Source: Mariniphaga sp. (GTDB lineage Bacteria > Bacteroidota > Bacteroidia > Bacteroidales > Prolixibacteraceae). From it: 64,000 bases of DNA. Each line of letters starts with the position of its first letter. Within the stretch, counting starts at the first letter, position 1. The notes below the pieces were generated by a model, which did no database searches, was not told the DNA's origin, and saw nothing but the letters and a program-made list of their open reading frames with translations. Shown here one piece after another: positions 36,868-45,897 of this stretch. The stretch is from the NCBI GenBank assembly GCA_024636975.1, contig JAGXGA010000014.1, positions 62,001-126,000 of the forward strand, written 5' to 3'. Both the position numbers and the translations under genes were made by a program.

Positions 36868-37576
36868 GTAACCCCGCTGAGAGTTACAGATCCTGAAGTA
36901 TTACAAATAACGGAAATTGAAAAACCTGTCCCCAGGAAAAATGAAGTGCTGGTTATATGCTTCATCAGTGACTGCGGAGGATCCAAAGATGAGAGGTTTT
37001 AATCATCCTCCCCTTTTAAAAATTCCGGTTGGCTTGATGTTTGGCTTCCGGAAACCTAAAAAAACTGTTCTTGGTATTGAATTTTCCGGAATCATTGAAA
37101 CAGTCGGTCATGAGGTCAAAAACTACAAACCAGGTGACTATGTATTCGGGTATTCAGGACTCAGCTTTGGGACATGTGCCGAGTATAAGTGTATCCCCGA
37201 AAATGGGTTAATGCATTTCAAACCTAAAAATTTTTCATTTGTACAATCAGCAGCCATTGTAAATGGCCCTCTTACTGCCCTGACTTTTTTAAAGAAAAAA
37301 GGTAAAATCAAAAAAGGAGACCGTGTATTGATATACGGGGCATCCGGCTCTATAGGTACTGCCGCTGTTCAATTAGCAAAATATTTTGGAGCCAATGTCA
37401 CAGGAATTTGCAGCACCAAAAATTTGGAGCTGGTAAAATCAATAGGGGCTGATCATGTGATTGAATACACCAAAGAGGATTTTACAAAGGCAATGAAAGC
37501 TATGATATACTATTTGATACGGTCGGTAAAACCTCGATGAAAGAAAGTCTAAACTTGCTTAAGCTAAAACATAAGA
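36868..37576 (+). pseudogene. Zinc-type alcohol dehydrogenase/quinone oxidoreductase remnant
   Basis: The sequence reads as an MDR-family dehydrogenase in three frames. The N-terminal part (DPEVLQITEIEKPVPRKNEV) is in one frame from 36889. A shift near 36953 leads to YASSVTAEDPKMRGFNH, GIEFSGIIETVGHEVKNYKP and the nucleotide-binding site IYGASGSIGTAAVQLAKYFG. A second shift near 37490 leads to YDILFDTVGKTSMKESLNLL. The first residues and the entire C-terminal 100 or so are missing. A part (36917-37540) is open but cannot give a full enzyme. It appears inactivated by two frameshifts and truncation at both ends. Confidence 0.85.
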
Positions 37577-37584
37577 TGAGAAAA

Positions 37585-37920
37585 ATGGAAAGAATAGTAA
37601 TTGTAGGATACAAACCCTTTCCTGATAAAAATCAAGAACTTAAAAAATTGATGAGAAATCATTGGGAGATTTTATTTAAGGAAGGATTAGTAACAAACAG
37701 AAAATCTGTTTTAATGGAATCGAAAGATGGAACCATCATAGAAGTGTTCGGATGGAAATCAAAAGAAGCCATGGATTCAGCCCATACAAATCCAATCGTT
37801 CAAAAAATGTGGGAGCATTATTCTGAAGTATGTGAATATATACCAGTTGGAGAGATTAATGAATCGCTTGAAATATTTTCAGAATTTAAGCCTTTAGAAT
37901 TCAATAATAAAAATGAATAG
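37585..37920 (+). CDS. Small antibiotic-biosynthesis-monooxygenase-like protein
   Basis: From the ATG at 37585 (MERIVIVGYKPFPDKNQELK) there are 111 residues. The pattern of a short beta strand, a helix with KLMRNHWEILFKEGL, then GTIIEVFGWKSKEAMDSAH and a C-terminal helix fits a dimeric alpha-beta barrel (ABM-like) fold. No cofactor motif exists, as is normal for the fold. The upstream alternative start at 37576 (MRKMER) is equally possible. It follows the dehydrogenase remnant and precedes a PhoD-type gene by 65 bases. The function is unknown. Confidence 0.6.
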   Translation: MERIVIVGYKPFPDKNQELKKLMRNHWEILFKEGLVTNRKSVLMESKDGTIIEVFGWKSKEAMDSAHTNPIVQKMWEHYSEVCEYIPVGEINESLEIFSEFKPLEFNNKNE

Positions 37921-37985
37921 ATTCTCTTTAATTTGAGAGAGAAATAAATAAATTTGACTGTTTACTTATTAATAAGTTTCTGCCG

Positions 37986-39494
37986 ATGAATATCAATGTG
38001 ATTCTTTTTCACTTTTGTTTGCTGTTTGCAATGGTTTTTGCGCCTTACGATAGTTACAGCCAGTCAGGGGATATTGTTCAGCGCCGGTTTGTTGTTACAC
38101 TTCCTGATGCGCATGTAGGAGACCTTGAAATTGACACACGGTTACTTGATAGTTATGGTTCTATAGATGAAAACAGAAGGCAGTTTTACCTGGATTCCCG
38201 TCGTATTTTCACTGAATCAGAAGATGCAGATTTCACCCATCCTGAGATTCTGAAAGCGGCACGTAAACACGGTGTTGCCTTAATGGGAGGGCCCATGCTT
38301 GGAAACCTGGAGGAGAGTGGGGCAGTTCTGTGGCTGCGCCAATCTGAATCCTCTCCATTGAAGGTTAAAGTTACCGGAACAGATAGTGGTAATGAGAAAT
38401 CATACTCGGCCGGCTCAGTTGAACCGGGTACAGAACAGCGAATCATAATGGATGGGTTATCTTCAGGAACCGATTATACCTATGCTGTTTATGTCGATGA
38501 CAGAAAGGTTGCAGAAGGCAGTTTTAGAACCGCACCTTCAGCCCCTGATGAGAGTGAATTCAGGGTGGCATTTGGTTCATGCTTTCATAAAATTGGCCTG
38601 CACAATCCAAATCTGGTAAACCAGATTGTGAATAGAAAACCGCAGGTGATGATGCTTCTGGGGGATATTGCAGTGGATGACAGGGAAAACAACATTGGCA
38701 TGCACAGGTCGGATTACCTTCTCCGTGATGTTTCCGGCGCCTGGCAAATGCTTGCAGCCAATGTACCGCTGTATACTTCCTGGGACGATCATGATTACCT
38801 GAACAACGACCTCAGCGGCATACCTGAGCGATTCACCCCGGCTGACCTTAAAGCCCTTCGTGGTGTATGGCAGCAGAACTGGAACAATCCGGAGAATGAG
38901 GCTGATGGAATTTATTTCAGCACACGTACAGGCCCTGTGGAGCTGATAATGCTGGATACCCGCTCGTGCCGCAATGTGGCAGAAAGAGGCAATTACGCTT
39001 CCTACCTGGGCAGGGAGCAACAGGAATGGTTAAAGGAAACTCTGAAAAGCTCCACGGCTCCGTTCAAGATTATTTCAAGCGGAACCATGTGGTCAGACTA
39101 TGTAACAAATGGAAAGGATTCATGGGGAACGTGGGATACTTTGGCAAGGCAGGAAATTTTCAGCCTGATTGAAACGCAAAATATAGCAGGTGTATTACTG
39201 GTGAGTGGCGACCGCCATGGTGCACGCGGATTCACCATTCCTGGGGCATCGGGATATTCTTTTTATGAATTTGAAGCAGCATCGCTGGGTGGTGTTCCCG
39301 GTCCTGATGCCATGGCTAAAGTTCCTTCGAACCAGATTTTTGGTTACCACGGAACAGAAATCATAGCTTTCGGGGAATTTACTTTTGATACCAGGGGAGG
39401 CGAGCCGTTTGTTATTTTCAGGCTTATTAATGAAAAGGGTACTATTTTAGAGGAACATACCCTGATGTACAGTCAATTAACCCCACATAATTAA
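37986..39494 (+). CDS. Exported PhoD-like alkaline phosphatase family protein
   Basis: The protein has 502 residues with a signal peptide (residues 1-24). An N-terminal fibronectin-like domain (VALMGGPMLGNLEESGAVLWL, up to about residue 185) is followed by the PhoD metallophosphatase domain. Its motifs are FGSCF, LLGDIAVDD, YTSWDDHDYLNND, LDTRSCRN, ISSGTMWSDY and VSGDRHGARG. The family hydrolyses phosphate mono- or diesters with a Ca/Fe site. It is secreted. No phosphate-starvation genes lie near, so its role may be in glycan or phospholipid recycling. Confidence 0.9.
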   Translation: MNINVILFHFCLLFAMVFAPYDSYSQSGDIVQRRFVVTLPDAHVGDLEIDTRLLDSYGSIDENRRQFYLDSRRIFTESEDADFTHPEILKAARKHGVALMGGPMLGNLEESGAVLWLRQSESSPLKVKVTGTDSGNEKSYSAGSVEPGTEQRIIMDGLSSGTDYTYAVYVDDRKVAEGSFRTAPSAPDESEFRVAFGSCFHKIGLHNPNLVNQIVNRKPQVMMLLGDIAVDDRENNIGMHRSDYLLRDVSGAWQMLAANVPLYTSWDDHDYLNNDLSGIPERFTPADLKALRGVWQQNWNNPENEADGIYFSTRTGPVELIMLDTRSCRNVAERGNYASYLGREQQEWLKETLKSSTAPFKIISSGTMWSDYVTNGKDSWGTWDTLARQEIFSLIETQNIAGVLLVSGDRHGARGFTIPGASGYSFYEFEAASLGGVPGPDAMAKVPSNQIFGYHGTEIIAFGEFTFDTRGGEPFVIFRLINEKGTILEEHTLMYSQLTPHN

Positions 39495-39509
39495 TAATAT
39501 TGCGGGCTT

Positions 39510-39815
39510 TTAGTCCAAAATAACCTGTAGGCCCTTATTTGAAGGTTTTGCCAGTATAGGGGAAATGATGGTTTCACCTGCCACCGCCCAGATGCGCACA
39601 GGTAATCCGGTATCGGGGCATTTGGAAGCCGCCAGCGAACGTTTGCCAAAATCGAGTTGGGCAATGCGGTTCAGCATTGGGGCGATGCGATTTTGGTAGC
39701 CCAACTCATCGGGATAGGTTGAGCTGTCCCAGCTATTTTGAACTGCCAATATAAAAGGATTCATCAGGCAAATAGCTCCAATAAGCAGAAAAAGGATTTG
39801 TTTAGGTCTTATCAT
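39510..39815 (-). CDS. Small exported hypothetical protein
   Basis: From the ATG at 39815 there are 101 residues (a GTG at 39818 overlaps the dehydrogenase stop). Residues 1-25 form a signal peptide (MIRPKQILFLLIGAICLMNP), and the rest contains two Cys-poor polar stretches with RIWAVAGETIISP. I do not recognise the family. It is the last gene of the lyxose isomerase-kinase-dehydrogenase operon, with 2 bases between stop and ATG. It could be a shortened form of a longer secreted protein. Confidence 0.5.
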   Translation of the reverse strand: MIRPKQILFLLIGAICLMNPFILAVQNSWDSSTYPDELGYQNRIAPMLNRIAQLDFGKRSLAASKCPDTGLPVRIWAVAGETIISPILAKPSNKGLQVILD

Positions 39816-39817
39816 CA

Positions 39818-40999
39818 CTAAAGTTTTTTATCCAGTTTTTGCAATCTGTTTATAATCGCAGCATCATTTTTTTCGTCAAACCCACAAATTTCAGTCAAAA
39901 CATTTCGTATTCCCGTTTTGTACAGCTGATCAAATTCAGCATCTGCCGGGAAAAGTTTTCCTTCCTCATTGGTTGCCCGAAACCGGCATCCGCAAACCAG
40001 GGCTTTAAGAATTTTTTCATCAGGTGAATTTGTTTCCTGTGCCAGGCGAATTGCACCAACCAGCCGGTCGTCAGGCCCCAGTTTGCGCGGTAAATCACAG
40101 CCTACCCTAAATATGGTGTCGCCCAATGCCCTGTTTTGAAACCGGGAAAGTAAATCGTTGATATGTTGGTTTAATGACTCTGAGGTAAATTCATTTGGAT
40201 ACCTTTTTATTAATGCCTTTGCTGACTGTTGCATGGTTGCTTTCGCCTCATTGAATATTTCCGGGACATTTAGTGCTTCGTACAAATAAATAAATAAGGG
40301 ATTGTGCAGATAACCCATATAGGCGGCTGCTGCATGCCCCAGGTTATGGATAAACAACTTGCGGTCAACCCAGGCTTTCATATTTTCTTTGGGTGACAGT
40401 CCCGCAATGTCAGGTATCGGATTCTTAAAAGCTTTTTTATCGAGAATGAGCGTATTGTATGGTTCTGCAAAAACCTGAAGCAGATCTTGTTCCACATCTT
40501 TTTTTGTCATAATCGGCACCATTTTCCCGATGCTGGTTTCAACTAATCCAACCAACTGACCGAAAGGGTAAGAGGAAGGCAGCAGCTTTTTTAATTCTGT
40601 TTCAAAGTATGTTGCAGCATTCCTAAGATTTTCAGCAATGATGATATCAAGCGGTTGGTTTGGGTGCTTCTGTTGGCGTATTTTTAGTCCCATGGCCAGC
40701 AGGGGAAAAATTCCCGGCAATCCATTTTGCCCGACAGCGGTAGCAATAATATCAGCATCACAGATTTCGTTAGCTACGGCTATTTCATCACCAGCAAAAA
40801 TTCCTTTTACATGCTCAACGAAGAGGACCGACTCTTTTTCACTTTTGATGACCACCTGGTACCTTCTACGGCGGTTGAGTTCTTCGATTACCGGTTTATA
40901 AACATCAATAAAAACAACCTGGAAACCGCCAGTCGAAAATAATTGCCCGATAAACGACCGTCCGATTTTTCCCGCCCCGAAAAGCACCAGTTTCTGCAT
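39818..40999 (-). CDS. Mannitol-1-phosphate 5-dehydrogenase-like enzyme
   Basis: The protein has 393 residues. FGAGKIGRSFIGQLF at 5-19 is the NAD-binding loop of the polyol-specific long-chain dehydrogenase family. The family's catalytic Lys-Asn-His pattern lies in RKLFIHNLGHAAAAYMGY. The length and the FGAGKIGRSF start are nearest to mannitol-1-phosphate dehydrogenase, which interconverts mannitol-1-phosphate and fructose-6-phosphate with NAD. Altronate or fructuronate reductases are related but longer. It lies 8 bases after the PfkB kinase. Confidence 0.8.
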   Translation of the reverse strand: MQKLVLFGAGKIGRSFIGQLFSTGGFQVVFIDVYKPVIEELNRRRRYQVVIKSEKESVLFVEHVKGIFAGDEIAVANEICDADIIATAVGQNGLPGIFPLLAMGLKIRQQKHPNQPLDIIIAENLRNAATYFETELKKLLPSSYPFGQLVGLVETSIGKMVPIMTKKDVEQDLLQVFAEPYNTLILDKKAFKNPIPDIAGLSPKENMKAWVDRKLFIHNLGHAAAAYMGYLHNPLFIYLYEALNVPEIFNEAKATMQQSAKALIKRYPNEFTSESLNQHINDLLSRFQNRALGDTIFRVGCDLPRKLGPDDRLVGAIRLAQETNSPDEKILKALVCGCRFRATNEEGKLFPADAEFDQLYKTGIRNVLTEICGFDEKNDAAIINRLQKLDKKL

Positions 41000-41007
41000 A
41001 AATAGTT

Positions 41008-42192
41008 TTATTGATTGTAATAATCTGCAATCAGCTGCTCAATTTCATTCCTTTTCTCCCCGGGTGCCTTTTCAAAATAAGTGCCTCCGTTATAAGAGCA
41101 GGCAAATCCTCCAGAACAGATCCCTTTAATTAAAGCTTCTTTCAGGTTTAATTTGCCTTTTTGTTTTTTAAGTTGATTCGCAACAGAAGCAATTACACCA
41201 CCCACAAAGTTATCACCGCACCCGGTAGTGTCGCCGCTGTATGCCTTGTCCTGAATTCTTAGAGTTACCTCTTTTGATACCTCAAGGCAGCCAGTTTCTT
41301 TTTTGAAAAGGTTACCATCAGAAAAAAAATGTACCGGTTCAGCCCCCTGAGTAATAACAAATGCGGAAGCTTTGGATGCAAAAAAAGTTGTTGCATCGGA
41401 AATCTCTGAACACCCGCTGATTTTGAGTGCTTCTTCCTTATCCATAATCAGGATATCAATGAACGGATAGCTTAGATCAGTCTTACCCAGTGGCCATGGT
41501 TTACCATGTTGTAGTTTTTCATTTCTAAAATCAAAAACTGTATTTACAAGAGTAAATGCCCCCGTGGTTTTTGCTTTTTCAAGTAATAAATGCAGATTAT
41601 CGTGCAGGTTGGGAGTGATGGCTGTTCCTCCAAAACAGACCATATCTGATTCGTAATAAGAGTCAGGCAGGAATTCAGGGGTTAAATCCCAGGCAGCTCC
41701 AATATTGTTTATAAATGTTCGTTCGCCATGACCGCTATCGAAATTTGGGTCCGAAAGCACATGGGTAAAAGGTGTTGACTTTTTACTTTCAGAAAGATAC
41801 CGGGAAAAATCCACAGGTGTTTTTTCCAGAAGTTCTCTGATCTTTTCGGCTGTTTCATCCTTTCCCGATATGCCGCAAAAGTTCACCTTAAAATTTTCAT
41901 CCGCCTCAAGCATTTGGGCGGCATGGATTAGGGAGACCAAAGAAGGCCCGCCAATATTAAACGAGACCGCCGCACTGCCATCTGTCAGTTCATTTAAAAT
42001 TTGTGAATAAGGAACTCCTGCAAACCGTTCCAATTCCTCTGTAAAAACCAGTTTGCCGGGACTTAGTCCTCCGTCACCCGGAGTTTGGGAGCAGTATTTT
42101 TCAAATGCCGCTGAATGAAATGATACATTGGTGTATAGAAAATCGGCCAGTGCACAGCCAGTTCCGGAAATGATGAATTCTTTTCCCGCCAT
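41008..42192 (-). CDS. PfkB-family carbohydrate kinase
   Basis: From the ATG at 42192 (MAGKEFIISGTGCALADFLY) there are 394 residues; a longer frame is unlikely because it would overlap the isomerase gene. The C-terminal signature SGDTTGCGDNFVGG contains the catalytic Asp, and FNIGGPSLVSL near residue 92 fits the sugar-binding end. The family phosphorylates sugars or nucleosides with ATP. The protein is longer than ribokinase-type members and the sugar is not identifiable; fructose or xylulose are plausible from context. Its ATG lies one base after the stop of the isomerase gene, so translation is probably coupled. Confidence 0.82.
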   Translation of the reverse strand: MAGKEFIISGTGCALADFLYTNVSFHSAAFEKYCSQTPGDGGLSPGKLVFTEELERFAGVPYSQILNELTDGSAAVSFNIGGPSLVSLIHAAQMLEADENFKVNFCGISGKDETAEKIRELLEKTPVDFSRYLSESKKSTPFTHVLSDPNFDSGHGERTFINNIGAAWDLTPEFLPDSYYESDMVCFGGTAITPNLHDNLHLLLEKAKTTGAFTLVNTVFDFRNEKLQHGKPWPLGKTDLSYPFIDILIMDKEEALKISGCSEISDATTFFASKASAFVITQGAEPVHFFSDGNLFKKETGCLEVSKEVTLRIQDKAYSGDTTGCGDNFVGGVIASVANQLKKQKGKLNLKEALIKGICSGGFACSYNGGTYFEKAPGEKRNEIEQLIADYYNQ

Positions 42193-42193
42193 G

Positions 42194-42868
42194 TTAAAAA
42201 TATTTTGTATAATCGGAAACCAGTAAATGGAGCGGTGCTTCATCTTCTTCGATATCGGGAAAACGGCCCACCTGTTGATGAAAACGATTGTCGGATGTAT
42301 CATCGTTTACGGCACTCACTTCTCCCACAAACACTTTTCCCTTGCCGGGCTCTCCGTAAAAACGGTGGTAAAGTCCCTGCTCCAGGCAAATGCTTTCACC
42401 AGGGGTAAGAATGATTTTATCGCCCGCATTTAGCTTTCTTAGAATACCATCGGTTTTAACAGTAAAGGCTTTGTCGGAAAGCTTTTCATTTTCGTCGGAA
42501 GCATACAACTCAATGACCAGGTTACCGCCGCCGCGGTTGATGATGTCCTCCATTTTGCTCCAGTGAAAATGCATGGGCGTTTCTTGCATCTCTTCAACTA
42601 TCATCGCTTTTTCGGCATAGGTTTTATTATCTTTTTTGATATTACCGTTACGGATTGTGAAAAGGATGAGACCACGCTTGTGGAAATCGCCGCTGCCAAA
42701 ATCTGTCAGATCCCACCCAAGCATGTTGTCTGCGATTTCGGAACAGGTGTCGTATTTCCCTTTCCAATCTTCCGGATCCCAGAATGCCCAGGGTGGAAGG
42801 TGAAAATTCATTTCCCTAAAAAAATCTTTCGATTGCCGGATGAGCTGATTTATTTCACTGCGTTTCAT
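42194..42868 (-). CDS. D-lyxose ketol-isomerase-like protein
   Basis: The protein has 224 residues with a cupin fold. The metal-binding histidines appear in PMHFHWSKMEDIINRGGGN, with further ligands in LYHRF. The N-terminal KRSEINQLIRQSKDFF and WGWDLTDFG-like segment match bacterial D-lyxose isomerases, which interconvert D-lyxose and D-xylulose and also act on D-mannose/D-fructose. It is first of a four-gene operon with kinase, mannitol-phosphate dehydrogenase-like enzyme and a small secreted protein. Confidence 0.85.
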   Translation of the reverse strand: MKRSEINQLIRQSKDFFREMNFHLPPWAFWDPEDWKGKYDTCSEIADNMLGWDLTDFGSGDFHKRGLILFTIRNGNIKKDNKTYAEKAMIVEEMQETPMHFHWSKMEDIINRGGGNLVIELYASDENEKLSDKAFTVKTDGILRKLNAGDKIILTPGESICLEQGLYHRFYGEPGKGKVFVGEVSAVNDDTSDNRFHQQVGRFPDIEEDEAPLHLLVSDYTKYF

Positions 42869-42948
42869 TTTGATTGCTCTTTTGGTTTATATTTATTCCA
42901 AAACCTAAAAATAACCATTGTATTCGAATATTTACTGTTTCTGCATAC

Positions 42949-43155
42949 TCAGTTTTTTAATTGAAGGAAGTAGTCCTTCCCCAAATTATGTAACGATAGT
43001 TGATTTTCCAGCGCATATGTTGCTGCCAGGCCGGCTGCTTCGCCAAGCATCATAAAAACGGGTTCCATACGTATGGAACCGTAGGCTATTTTAAAAGAGC
43101 CGGCGATTTTATTCAGAAATGTTACACCACCGCTTGAGGTAAATGGAGGAGATTA
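42949..43155 (-). pseudogene. C-terminal remnant of an FAD-dependent oxidoreductase
   Basis: The minus strand reads GVTFLNKIAGSFKIAYGSIR, then MEPVFMMLGEAAGLAATYAL, ending LGKDYFLQLKN and a stop at 42949. This is the characteristic C-terminal end of pfam12831-type FAD-dependent oxidoreductases (AYGSIRMEPVFMMLG...AAGLAA). Nothing upstream of 43155 continues the frame, so more than 300 residues are lost. It lies just upstream of the lyxose isomerase gene. Confidence 0.8.
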
Positions 43156-43279
43156 ACAGGGACTAAACTAAATTGGTTTTACTGATCGTAACCGATATTC
43201 TAAAAGTGTAATAATTATATCGTACGAGTTGAGAAATGGGTAAGGATTAAATTTGTATTTGGAATAGGCAGGCGCCCTC

Positions 43280-44395
43280 TTACTTATTTTTGTTTCCTGT
43301 GATCTTATTTTTTAACTTTTTAAGGGAGCCTATATAATCTATTTTTTGATTACCCAATCCCTTGCTGCTAAGCAGATAAGCATACGGTTCCAGACCTTCA
43401 ATGTTTTTCATTATTATTTTTAATACAGCAATAAAAGGAATGACAACCAGCATTCCTGGCAGGCCCCAAATCATATTTCCGATTAAAAGTCCTATTATTA
43501 CCGTTAGTGCATTTAACCGGACATTTCCTCCAACTACATTTGGCGTAATTATGTTGTTTTCAAGGAACTGTACGATTATAAATAAAAACACCACTTTCAA
43601 CGCCATACTTAATGGATCATCCATAGCAACCAGTACATAAAAAATCGGGATCAAAGCGCCTATTAATGTCCCAAAATAAGGGATTAAATTAAGTATTGCA
43701 GCCGCTACTCCCAACACGATGGCATGGGGCACGCCAATTATCAGTAATCCTGTTGAATTTAAAACAGCCAGTATAATTACAACGCCAATCAATCCACCCA
43801 AATATTTTGTAGTTACCATTTTTATTTCCCGAAGTATTTTTACTGTCTTTTTCTTTCTTCTGCGACCAACCACCCGAAAAATAAAATATGCTGTTTTTGT
43901 ACGATAGAATAACAGAAAAAATATAAAAACAGGTAAAATACCTATTTGAAAAATAGTAGTTGTTGTTGAAGAAAAAACAGTGGTTTGCCCATCGCTTCCG
44001 GAAAAGAGACTATTAAACATGGAATCGATATAGTAGTCCATAGTTCTCATATTGACTCCAAATTTATTTTCAATTTTTTCTTCAGGTGATCCCGTTTGTT
44101 CTACCAACTTGGTTTTTATTTCGTTTAAATCGATTTGGATATTGGAAATTTGTACTGCAAAGAAGAATCCAACTGCTGCTACAACTGCCAATGTGAAAAT
44201 TATAACAATAAGAATGGAAAAAGACCTGTGAATGCCTATCCGTTCAAGCCTCCTGACAATAGGATACATTAAATAGGCTAATAAGCCACCAAATGCCAAT
44301 GGAATTAAAATGTTTTTGGCCACTATTAAAAAGAATATAAATGCCGTGATGATAAATATTACACTGGCAGTTTTTATCAAGGAATCTTTATTCAT
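43280..44395 (-). CDS. AI-2E family transporter
   Basis: From the ATG at 44395 (MNKDSLIKTASVIFIITAFI) there are 371 residues; a much longer frame upstream to 44728 has no protein character. About eight helices occur with a hydrophilic insertion (residues about 75-130) typical of the family formerly called UPF0118 (PerM/TqsA-like). The C-terminal GNMIWGLPGMLVVIPFIAVLK is characteristic. Substrates vary (signal molecules, Na+/H+ exchange). It is divergent from a DUF2383 stress-type gene. Confidence 0.88.
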   Translation of the reverse strand: MNKDSLIKTASVIFIITAFIFFLIVAKNILIPLAFGGLLAYLMYPIVRRLERIGIHRSFSILIVIIFTLAVVAAVGFFFAVQISNIQIDLNEIKTKLVEQTGSPEEKIENKFGVNMRTMDYYIDSMFNSLFSGSDGQTTVFSSTTTTIFQIGILPVFIFFLLFYRTKTAYFIFRVVGRRRKKKTVKILREIKMVTTKYLGGLIGVVIILAVLNSTGLLIIGVPHAIVLGVAAAILNLIPYFGTLIGALIPIFYVLVAMDDPLSMALKVVFLFIIVQFLENNIITPNVVGGNVRLNALTVIIGLLIGNMIWGLPGMLVVIPFIAVLKIIMKNIEGLEPYAYLLSSKGLGNQKIDYIGSLKKLKNKITGNKNK

Positions 44396-44800
44396 GATGT
44401 TAAATCGAATTCGTATAAGTTTTATAAAAATTATGCCACTGCATAAAAAAAATCTGACCCACACTCCTGTAGACCCATAATACCTATTTGTTAAGGGGTA
44501 TAAATGCCCAAATGTCAAAAGTATTAACTGTAGCTTGTGTTTCAATACTTTTTTAATATGTAAAATACACTTAATGATCTCAATGTGGAGTAATTTAGAA
44601 ATCTGAGGAATTTTATACACACATTCCCCATATACAAACTTTGGGAATAGGGGAAGGATTTCTTTATAATTTATAGTTAGCTTATTAAAATATTTGAAAT
44701 CAATAGAGTAAGATGTCCTTTTTAGCATGAATTTATTTTGGCAGGGTTTTTAAATAAACAAAAGAGGAATTTCAGCAATAATTTGAAAAACAATTTAAAT
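44396..44800. other. Divergent promoter region with GGGGAA motifs
   Basis: This 405-base region lies between the AI-2E transporter and the DUF2383 gene. It contains TTTTATACACACATTCCCC (44611-44629) and GGGGAA at 44650-44655, an arrangement similar to 48724-48751. I see no gene or clear TAnnTTTG. Confidence 0.4.
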
Positions 44801-45241
44801 ATGGATAAGTCAAAATTAAAAAGTGCATTGCAGGATGTGATTGATACCTGTTACGATGGTGTTGAAGGGTATGAAACGGCAGCCGATGAAATCGAAAATG
44901 ATAGCATTAAAACATTATTTCTTCGGTTATCGCAGCAGCGCAAAGGTTTCATTGAAGAACTCAAAAATGAATCGCTAAAGTTGGGAATTGAATTGAATAA
45001 CTCGGGTACGTCCAAAGGTTTTTTCCACCGCACTTGGCTTGCAGCCAAATCTGCTTTGAGTAGTGACTCAAAAGATAAAATAATTGAAGAGGCCATGGAT
45101 GGGGAAAAAAGAGCGGTGGAGGTTTATGCAAAAGTTCACGCTAACCAGGATGTGCCTGAATACATTCAGGATACATTAAGGGAACAGGAACATTTGATAA
45201 AAGTAGCTATTCATCAATTAAACGGACTATTTTCAGAATAG
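44801..45241 (+). CDS. DUF2383 four-helix-bundle protein (PA2169 family)
   Basis: The ATG at 44801 (MDKSKLKSALQDVIDTCYDG) gives 146 residues, all helical. The four-helix pattern, VEGYETAADEI near residue 21 and AMDGEKRAVEVYAK near 105, matches the ferritin-like PA2169/DUF2383 family. No complete di-iron set is certain. It is often part of general-stress gene groups in Bacteroidota, and here it is upstream of the PfpI and topoisomerase IB genes. Confidence 0.82.
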   Translation: MDKSKLKSALQDVIDTCYDGVEGYETAADEIENDSIKTLFLRLSQQRKGFIEELKNESLKLGIELNNSGTSKGFFHRTWLAAKSALSSDSKDKIIEEAMDGEKRAVEVYAKVHANQDVPEYIQDTLREQEHLIKVAIHQLNGLFSE

Positions 45242-45279
45242 ATGTAAATTGATGTTTTAATTGTGCATGAAAATGAAAA

Positions 45280-45834
45280 ATGAAAAAAATGAAAAAATTA
45301 AAAGGAATTAAAGTAGCCATACTGGCAACCAGTGGATTTGAAGAGTCGGAATTGTTTGAACCGAAGAAAGCTCTCGAAGAAAATGGGGCAGAGGTTGATA
45401 TTGTTGCTCCGGAAGAGGGCAAAATTAAAGCGTGGAAGCATGGCGACTGGAGCCGCGACATAGATGTAAATGTTGTGGTAGATAATGCCGATGTGAATAA
45501 TTATGATGCGCTGGTCATTCCGGGAGGTGTGATTAATCCTGATAAATTAAGGCGAAATGAAAAGGCTGTTAAATTTGTATCATCATTCTTTGATTTGAAA
45601 AAAAATGTTGCATCAATTTGTCATGGTCCTCAAATGTTAATTGAAGCAGGGGTGGTGAAAGATCGTAAACTAACTTCTTTCTTTTCGATTAAAAAAGATC
45701 TTAAAAATGCCGGGGCAAATTGGGTCGATGAAGAAGTTGTTGTCGACAACAATTTGATTACATCAAGAAACCCTGACGATTTAGATGTTTTTAATAAGAC
45801 ACTGATTGAAAAATTGTCTGATATTAAAAAGTAA
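45280..45834 (+). CDS. DJ-1/PfpI family protein
   Basis: The protein has 184 residues. The nucleophile elbow is Cys114 in SICHGPQM, followed by His115. SGFEESELFEPKKAL carries the acidic residue next to the active site. The last part TSRNPDDLDVFNKTLIEKL is typical. PfpI-type members act as glyoxalase III/deglycase-like or general stress proteins. The gene has ATG at 45280, with a second ATG 9 bases later. It lies 38 bases after the DUF2383 gene, suggesting a shared stress operon. Confidence 0.88.
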   Translation: MKKMKKLKGIKVAILATSGFEESELFEPKKALEENGAEVDIVAPEEGKIKAWKHGDWSRDIDVNVVVDNADVNNYDALVIPGGVINPDKLRRNEKAVKFVSSFFDLKKNVASICHGPQMLIEAGVVKDRKLTSFFSIKKDLKNAGANWVDEEVVVDNNLITSRNPDDLDVFNKTLIEKLSDIKK

Positions 45835-45897
45835 TTAATACGATTCATCCTATAGTAATGCATATGCCTAAATAGTTTTAGCATATTTTGTCAAGAG

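Noticed and set aside
43061-43080. Perfect 20-bp palindrome GGTTCCATACGTATGGAACC
   Set aside because: It lies within the codons for the conserved AYGSIRMEP motif of the oxidoreductase remnant, so the symmetry is most likely coincidental.
44396-44728. N-terminal extension of the AI-2E transporter to 44728
   Set aside because: The added 111 residues lack any family similarity; the helix-forming start at 44395 fits the family.
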